Notes under the pieces: generated by a model
The model's input: the letters and a program-made list of their open reading frames with translations, nothing else
Told to the model about the DNA's origin: nothing
Database searches by the model: none
Position numbers and translations under genes: made by a program
Part shown: positions 5,867 through 9,716 of the stretch, one piece after another
Position numbering within the stretch: position 1 is the first letter of the stretch
Layout: each line of letters opens with the position of its first letter
Source: Candidatus Enterococcus ferrettii
GTDB taxonomy: Bacteria > Bacillota > Bacilli > Lactobacillales > Enterococcaceae
Direction of reading: 5' to 3'
Length of the DNA stretch: 9,716 bases
Assembly (NCBI RefSeq): GCF_017377655.1
Contig: NZ_JAFREL010000132.1
Coordinates: forward strand, 1 to 9,716

Positions 5867-7522
5867 GTGAGTAAAAAAGGATCAAAAGTTATTATAGAAA
5901 GTTTGATTAACCATCAAGTACCATTTGTATTTGGAATTCCTGGTGCTAAAATTGATGGTGTATTTGATGCGTTAGAGGATAAAGGCCCGAAACTAATCAT
6001 TGCAAGACATGAACAAAATGCGGCTTTTATGGCACAGGCTATTGGTAGACTGACTGGTGAACCAGGTGTGGTAATTGCTACCAGTGGACCAGGTGCAAGC
6101 AATCTTGCTACTGGACTGGTAACTGCGACAGCTGAAAGTGATCCTGTCCTAGCTATTGCTGGACAAGTGAAACGATCTGATTTGTCTAAGTTAACTCATC
6201 AAAGTATGAACAATGCGGCTTTGTTTAGTCCGATTACGAAATTTAGTACTGAAATTCAAGACCCTGAAACAATTTCTGAAAATATTGCGAATGCTTACCG
6301 AATGGCTAAAACAGCTAAAATGGGTGCAAGCTTTTTGTCAATTCCTCAAGATGTAACAGACGGTCAAGTAGCGGGCGAGGTAATTGGCCCCTTATCCGTT
6401 CCTAAATTAGGAGGAGCAGCTCAAAAAGACATCCAAATTTTAGCTGATAAAATTAATCAAGCGAAGCTGCCTGTGTTGTTAGTAGGCATGCGAGCTTCAG
6501 CAGAAGCACCAACTGCAGCAATTCGGGAATTAATTGAGGAAACCGAATTGCCAGTTGTAGAAACATTCCAAGGGGCGGGGATAATCTCGCGCAAGCTGGA
6601 GAAGCATTTTTTCGGTCGAGTAGGCTTGTTCCGTAATCAGCCAGGGGATATGCTGTTAAAACGCAGTGATTTGGTTATAGCAGTGGGTTACGATCCGATC
6701 GAGTATGAAGCGCGAAATTGGAATGCAGAAAAGGATGCTCGGATTACTGTATTGGATGAGGTTTCGGCTGAGATTGATCCTTATTTGCAGCCGGAGGAAG
6801 AATTAATTGGTGACATTGCTATTAATATCGGTTCATTAAAAGCTGTACTCAAAGGGTATCAGCTGCCTGAAGATGCGCTAAAGTACTTAGCAACACTGCA
6901 CGAAAAAATAAAAGAAACGAGTGAGCCCGTCACGAACGGAGTAAATGGTCGAATTCATCCCTTAGATGTGATTCATACCTTGCAGAAAAAAGTAACAGAT
7001 GAGATGACGGTAACAGTGGATGTAGGGAGTCATTATATTTGGATGGCTCGTCATTTTAGGAGCTATGAACCACGTCATTTGTTGTTCAGTAACGGAATGC
7101 AGACGTTAGGTGTAGCTTTGCCTTGGGCAATTGCATCTGGCCTTGTTCGTCCAAATACTCAAATTATTTCAGTATCCGGTGATGGTGGATTTTTATTCTC
7201 AGGACAAGAGCTAGAAACCGCGGTCCGCTTAAAACAAAAAATTGTGCATTTAGTTTGGAATGACGGCAGCTACAATATGGTCGGTTTTCAAGAAGAGCTG
7301 AAGTACAATCGCTCAGCAGGAGTTAGCTTTGGTCCGGTTGATTTTGTGAAATACGCTGAAGCCTTTGGAGCAAAAGGATTAAGAGCGACGAACCCAAAAG
7401 AATTAGATTTTGCCTTAACAGAAGGCATGGAAACAGAAGGTCCTGTGATTATTGATATTCCAATTGATTATCGAGACAATAAGGAATTGGGTAAGATTGT
7501 ATTACCTGATCAATTTTATTAA
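5867..7522 (+). CDS. alsS: Catabolic acetolactate synthase AlsS
   Basis: 551 aa from a GTG at 5867, with AGAAGGTG at 5852-5859 7 nt upstream. The frame opens at 5816, but the -10 element (5820-5825) lies inside that extension, so it cannot be the translated start. The enzyme condenses two pyruvates to 2-acetolactate using thiamine diphosphate and Mg2+. It shows the N-terminal TPP pyrimidine domain with catalytic Glu49 in [22 protein letters not shown] (71-80), a central domain with [14 protein letters not shown] (273-286), and the TPP pyrophosphate motif from GDGG (438-441) to WNDGSYN (464-470). The GYDPIEYE segment and the lack of the RFDDR FAD motif mark the FAD-independent catabolic type rather than biosynthetic IlvB. 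No small regulatory subunit gene is adjacent. alsD follows after 12 nt, confirming the acetoin pathway. Confidence 0.96.
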   Translation: MSKKGSKVIIESLINHQVPFVFGIPGAKIDGVFDALEDKGPKLIIARHEQNAAFMAQAIGRLTGEPGVVIATSGPGASNLATGLVTATAESDPVLAIAGQVKRSDLSKLTHQSMNNAALFSPITKFSTEIQDPETISENIANAYRMAKTAKMGASFLSIPQDVTDGQVAGEVIGPLSVPKLGGAAQKDIQILADKINQAKLPVLLVGMRASAEAPTAAIRELIEETELPVVETFQGAGIISRKLEKHFFGRVGLFRNQPGDMLLKRSDLVIAVGYDPIEYEARNWNAEKDARITVLDEVSAEIDPYLQPEEELIGDIAINIGSLKAVLKGYQLPEDALKYLATLHEKIKETSEPVTNGVNGRIHPLDVIHTLQKKVTDEMTVTVDVGSHYIWMARHFRSYEPRHLLFSNGMQTLGVALPWAIASGLVRPNTQIISVSGDGGFLFSGQELETAVRLKQKIVHLVWNDGSYNMVGFQEELKYNRSAGVSFGPVDFVKYAEAFGAKGLRATNPKELDFALTEGMETEGPVIIDIPIDYRDNKELGKIVLPDQFY

Positions 7523-7534
7523 GGGGTGGAGAGA

Positions 7535-8236
7535 ATGAGTTACTTATATCAACATGGCACTCTAGGCGCACTCATGAGTGATCTAATGGATGGTACTGAG
7601 AAGATAGGTGAATTAGGCAAATACGGTGATTTTGGTTTAGGCACTTTGTCAGGTTCAAATGGGGAAGTAATTATTTTGGACCATACGATGTATCATGTCA
7701 ACGAATCAGGAAATGTTACTATTCTGACTGGCGATGAATGGACACCTTATGCAGCAGTTACAGAATTTAAGTCTCTTCAAAAAGTAATAATTGACAGACC
7801 AATGAAAGCGGAAGAAATGATTAATCGATTGTTAGCGAAAATGAGTAATAATCTTTTTGCAGCAGTGAAAATTTCAGGTGTCTTTTCTTCTATGCATGTG
7901 AGAGTCTCTCCTAAACAAGAAAAACCTTATCCAAAATTTGTTGAGGCAGCGCGCAATCAACCAGAGTTTTCTGAGGAAAAGGTTGAGGGAACAATCGTTG
8001 GTCTTTTTACTCCTGAATTGTTCCAAGGAGCAGCCCAAGCAGGCTTTCATTTACATTTCATTAGTAAGGATCGAACTTTTGGTGGACATGTAATGGATTA
8101 TACTTTGAAAGAGGGTACTGCTGAATGGATGGAAATTGAAGAATTTCGTCAACATTTTCCGATCCACAACAAGGAATTCTTAGAACATAAGATCAATAGT
8201 GACGAAATTGCAAAGGATATTGCTGAGGCAGAATAA
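7535..8236 (+). CDS. alsD: Alpha-acetolactate decarboxylase AlsD (BudA)
   Basis: 233 aa, the normal length for cytosolic acetolactate decarboxylase, which converts 2-acetolactate to (R)-acetoin. The start is the ATG at 7535. A GTG at 7526 in the same frame lies within the purine-rich AAGGGGTGG ribosome binding site and is unlikely to be used. The three metal-binding histidines are visible in FHLHFISKDRTFGGH (His172, His174, His185). SNGEVIILDH (41-50) carries the conserved Glu of the N-terminal part, and HVRVSPKQ (121-128) the conserved Arg. There is no signal peptide, unlike the secreted Brevibacillus enzyme. It is the second gene of a tight alsS-alsD operon and is followed directly by a terminator. 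The pathway draws off pyruvate to neutral products and limits acidification and acetolactate accumulation. Confidence 0.96.
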   Translation: MSYLYQHGTLGALMSDLMDGTEKIGELGKYGDFGLGTLSGSNGEVIILDHTMYHVNESGNVTILTGDEWTPYAAVTEFKSLQKVIIDRPMKAEEMINRLLAKMSNNLFAAVKISGVFSSMHVRVSPKQEKPYPKFVEAARNQPEFSEEKVEGTIVGLFTPELFQGAAQAGFHLHFISKDRTFGGHVMDYTLKEGTAEWMEIEEFRQHFPIHNKEFLEHKINSDEIAKDIAEAE

Positions 8237-8237
8237 A

Positions 8238-8265
8238 AAAAGCCATCCAATGTTGGATGGCTTTT
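8238..8265. terminator. Bidirectional terminator between alsD and the M23 peptidase gene
   Basis: A near-perfect inverted repeat (8238-8249 with 8254-8265, 4-nt ATGT loop) has a GCCATCC/GGATGGC core. It is flanked by A's on the left, starting right after the alsD stop, and by T's on the right. It can end both converging genes. Confidence 0.88.
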
Positions 8266-8268
8266 GAA

Positions 8269-9666
8269 TTATACACCTAATAGTGGTGCTGGATTAACAA
8301 ATCCAGACCAAACAGCTGTAGATACTCCGAAGTGTAAATGAACACCAGTTGAGTTGCCAGTAGTTCCCATACCACCAATAACTTGACCCTGGCTTACTTG
8401 CTGACCGACACTGCAGTTCGGTGTAGAAATCATATGCATGTAGTAAGAATAGTAGCCATCAGAATGTTGAATGATGACATAATTACCAGCTGACCAATGG
8501 AAACCAGCCTCGACAACTGTTCCAGCTTTTGCTGCATGGATGGATGTACCCGCAGCGCCAGCAAAATCGATACCATCATGTTGTGAACCAGACAAGCCAG
8601 TAGGATCAACTCGTGGACCAAATGGACTGGTTACAACTAAACCAATTGAAAGTGGAGAAGCCCAGCCGCCACTATTAGTAGCAGGAGTGCTTGCTTCAGT
8701 ATTTGGAGCTGAGGGCACTTGAGCCGCTTCGGGATTTGTAACAGTTTGAACTTGCTGAGCCTGTTGCTTAGCTTGTTCTTCTTGTTGTTTTGCTTCCAAG
8801 GCTGCAATTTCAGCTTGCGCTTTTTGCTGCGCATTCTCAGCCGCCGCCTGTTCAGCTGCCGCTTCTTCCAAAGCTTTTTGAGCTTGTTCAGCGGCAATTT
8901 TTGCTTGCTTTTCAGCTTCAGCTTGCGCTTTTTCACGAGCTTCAGCTTCTTTTTTCTTTTGTTCTTCCAAAGTTTTTAATGCTTCTTGCCGTTTCTTTTC
9001 AGCGTCTTCCTTTTGTTGCTGGAATTTATCCTTCTGTGCTGTTTCAGAAGCTATACTTGCTTGGATCTCATTTACTTTTACTTGTTGGTCTAGCTTGGCT
9101 TCAACTAGTTGCTCTTGCTTCACCTTTAGTTCTTCTGTTTTTTTAGTAACAACTGCCAAACGTTGTTGTGCTTCTTGCTGTAGTTTTTCAAGCTCAGCTT
9201 TATCACGGGTTTGCTGTTCCATAGCTTCTTTGTTAGCAGACAGAATAGTGGATACAGCCATGGTTTTCTCAACAGCTTCACTAATGGATTTAGCTTCCAT
9301 TACAGTATTTACTAATGCTACTGCACTGTTGTTGGTTTGAACGTTTCTTGCTTGTTCTTTCAACTGTAATTCACGTTTTTGAATTTTTGCTTGAAGATCT
9401 TGAATCTTAGCAGTTAATTCGCTTAACTTTTGTTCTTCTTGCGTTTTTTTAGTCAACACATCTTTGACTTCTTTTTCAACGGCTGCAACTTCTTGCTCTA
9501 ATGCTGCTTTTTGTGCTTCAGCAGATTGCGCTGTTTGTTGTAGGCCCTCAATTTTTTTTTCTTGATCGGCGATTTTTTGGTCAAATTCAGTTGCACTCGC
9601 ACTCAATGGCGCACCCAGAGTGACAGCACATAAAGCTAGTGCTGTGTATTTTTTCAACTTGATCAT
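8269..9666 (-). CDS. Secreted coiled-coil M23 peptidoglycan endopeptidase (PcsB/CwlO-like N-terminus)
   Basis: 465 aa from the ATG at 9666. A GTG at 9678 opens the frame but overlaps the GTGAGGAA ribosome binding site that serves the ATG. A Sec signal peptide (IKLKK, a hydrophobic core, ASA) is probably cleaved after residue 25. Residues about 27-210 form a long coiled coil containing NTVMEAKSISEAVEKTMAVS (120-139) followed by TILSANKE, which resembles the PcsB-type coiled-coil domain that docks to FtsEX in streptococci. Residues about 210-310 are an extremely Ala/Gln/Glu/Lys-rich helix, then a Thr/Pro/Ser/Asn linker (about 307-334). The C-terminal LytM/M23 domain (about 335-465) keeps the zinc and catalytic residues: His363 and Asp367 in QHDGIDFA, His411 in YYMHM, and His443/His445 in VHLHFG. 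It should therefore be an active peptide-crosslink hydrolase, unlike degenerate EnvC. FtsEX control is inferred. Confidence 0.92.
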   Translation of the reverse strand: MIKLKKYTALALCAVTLGAPLSASATEFDQKIADQEKKIEGLQQTAQSAEAQKAALEQEVAAVEKEVKDVLTKKTQEEQKLSELTAKIQDLQAKIQKRELQLKEQARNVQTNNSAVALVNTVMEAKSISEAVEKTMAVSTILSANKEAMEQQTRDKAELEKLQQEAQQRLAVVTKKTEELKVKQEQLVEAKLDQQVKVNEIQASIASETAQKDKFQQQKEDAEKKRQEALKTLEEQKKKEAEAREKAQAEAEKQAKIAAEQAQKALEEAAAEQAAAENAQQKAQAEIAALEAKQQEEQAKQQAQQVQTVTNPEAAQVPSAPNTEASTPATNSGGWASPLSIGLVVTSPFGPRVDPTGLSGSQHDGIDFAGAAGTSIHAAKAGTVVEAGFHWSAGNYVIIQHSDGYYSYYMHMISTPNCSVGQQVSQGQVIGGMGTTGNSTGVHLHFGVSTAVWSGFVNPAPLLGV

Positions 9667-9716
9667 TTCGTTCCTCACTTATACTTATAGATTCTAATTA
9701 TTATCAACGTTTTGAT

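Noticed and set aside
5867..7522. Biosynthetic acetolactate synthase IlvB
   Set aside because: The FAD-binding RFDDR-type motif is missing, the catabolic GYDPIEYE segment is present, no small-subunit gene follows, and alsD is directly downstream.
8540..9340. Several plus-strand open frames opposite the M23 gene, plus minus-strand frames at 8430-8621 and 8637-8936
   Set aside because: They are antisense or shifted-frame readings of the repetitive Ala/Gln/Lys/Glu coiled-coil region, which yields long Leu/Phe/Ser- or Lys/Leu-rich nonsense frames. None has a plausible ribosome binding site or a recognisable domain.
1..9716. Mobile element, prophage, CRISPR or defence system
   Set aside because: I found no transposase, integrase, terminal inverted repeats, direct-repeat array or defence-type domain. 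All genes have intact frames and similar composition.

Overview
The window looks like ordinary chromosome from a low-GC Gram-positive coccus or rod of the order Lactobacillales. An Enterococcus-like host is my best guess, inferred from the gene set (catabolic acetolactate operon, PcsB-type coiled-coil wall hydrolase), strong AGGAGG-type ribosome binding sites, sigma-A-like promoters and hairpin/T-tract terminators. I see no insertion sequence, phage gene, CRISPR array, tRNA or rRNA. Genus assignment is an inference, not something the sequence proves.

Layout, left to right. Positions 1-40 carry the terminator of a gene lying off the left edge. A YegS/BmrU-type lipid kinase (252-1151, +) converges on a LysR-type regulator (1196-2089, -) across a shared 20-bp hairpin. 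The LysR gene diverges from an aldo/keto reductase (2389-3354, +) over a 299-bp AT-rich region that holds three dyads and a candidate promoter. The reductase converges on a SplB-like radical SAM protein (3401-4264, -). That gene diverges from a MerR/GyrI-type regulator (4373-5200, +), which is followed in the same direction by a short TrmO/TsaA-family methyltransferase (5235-5708, +). After a strong terminator comes the two-gene acetoin operon alsS-alsD (5867-7522 and 7535-8236, +). This converges on a secreted coiled-coil M23 peptidase (8269-9666, -).

How the parts work together. AlsS and AlsD turn pyruvate into acetoin through acetolactate. They have a well-formed promoter of their own and no adjacent dedicated regulator. 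The LysR/reductase pair and the MerR/TrmO pair look like local regulator-target modules.

Two regulatory observations stand out. First, a LexA (DinR)-type palindrome sits at the expected transcription start of the radical SAM gene, which would place that gene in the SOS response. Second, a MerR-type promoter with a 19-bp spacer and a CTCAC-N5-GTGAG dyad is embedded in the stop-codon region of the merR gene itself and reads into the trmO-like gene. This suggests effector-induced expression of a tRNA-modification-family enzyme. Both are inferences from motif and position.

For several genes the longest reading frame is not the likely product. The best ribosome binding sites put the starts downstream for the LysR, radical SAM, TrmO, AlsS, AlsD and M23 genes, and I give those coordinates.
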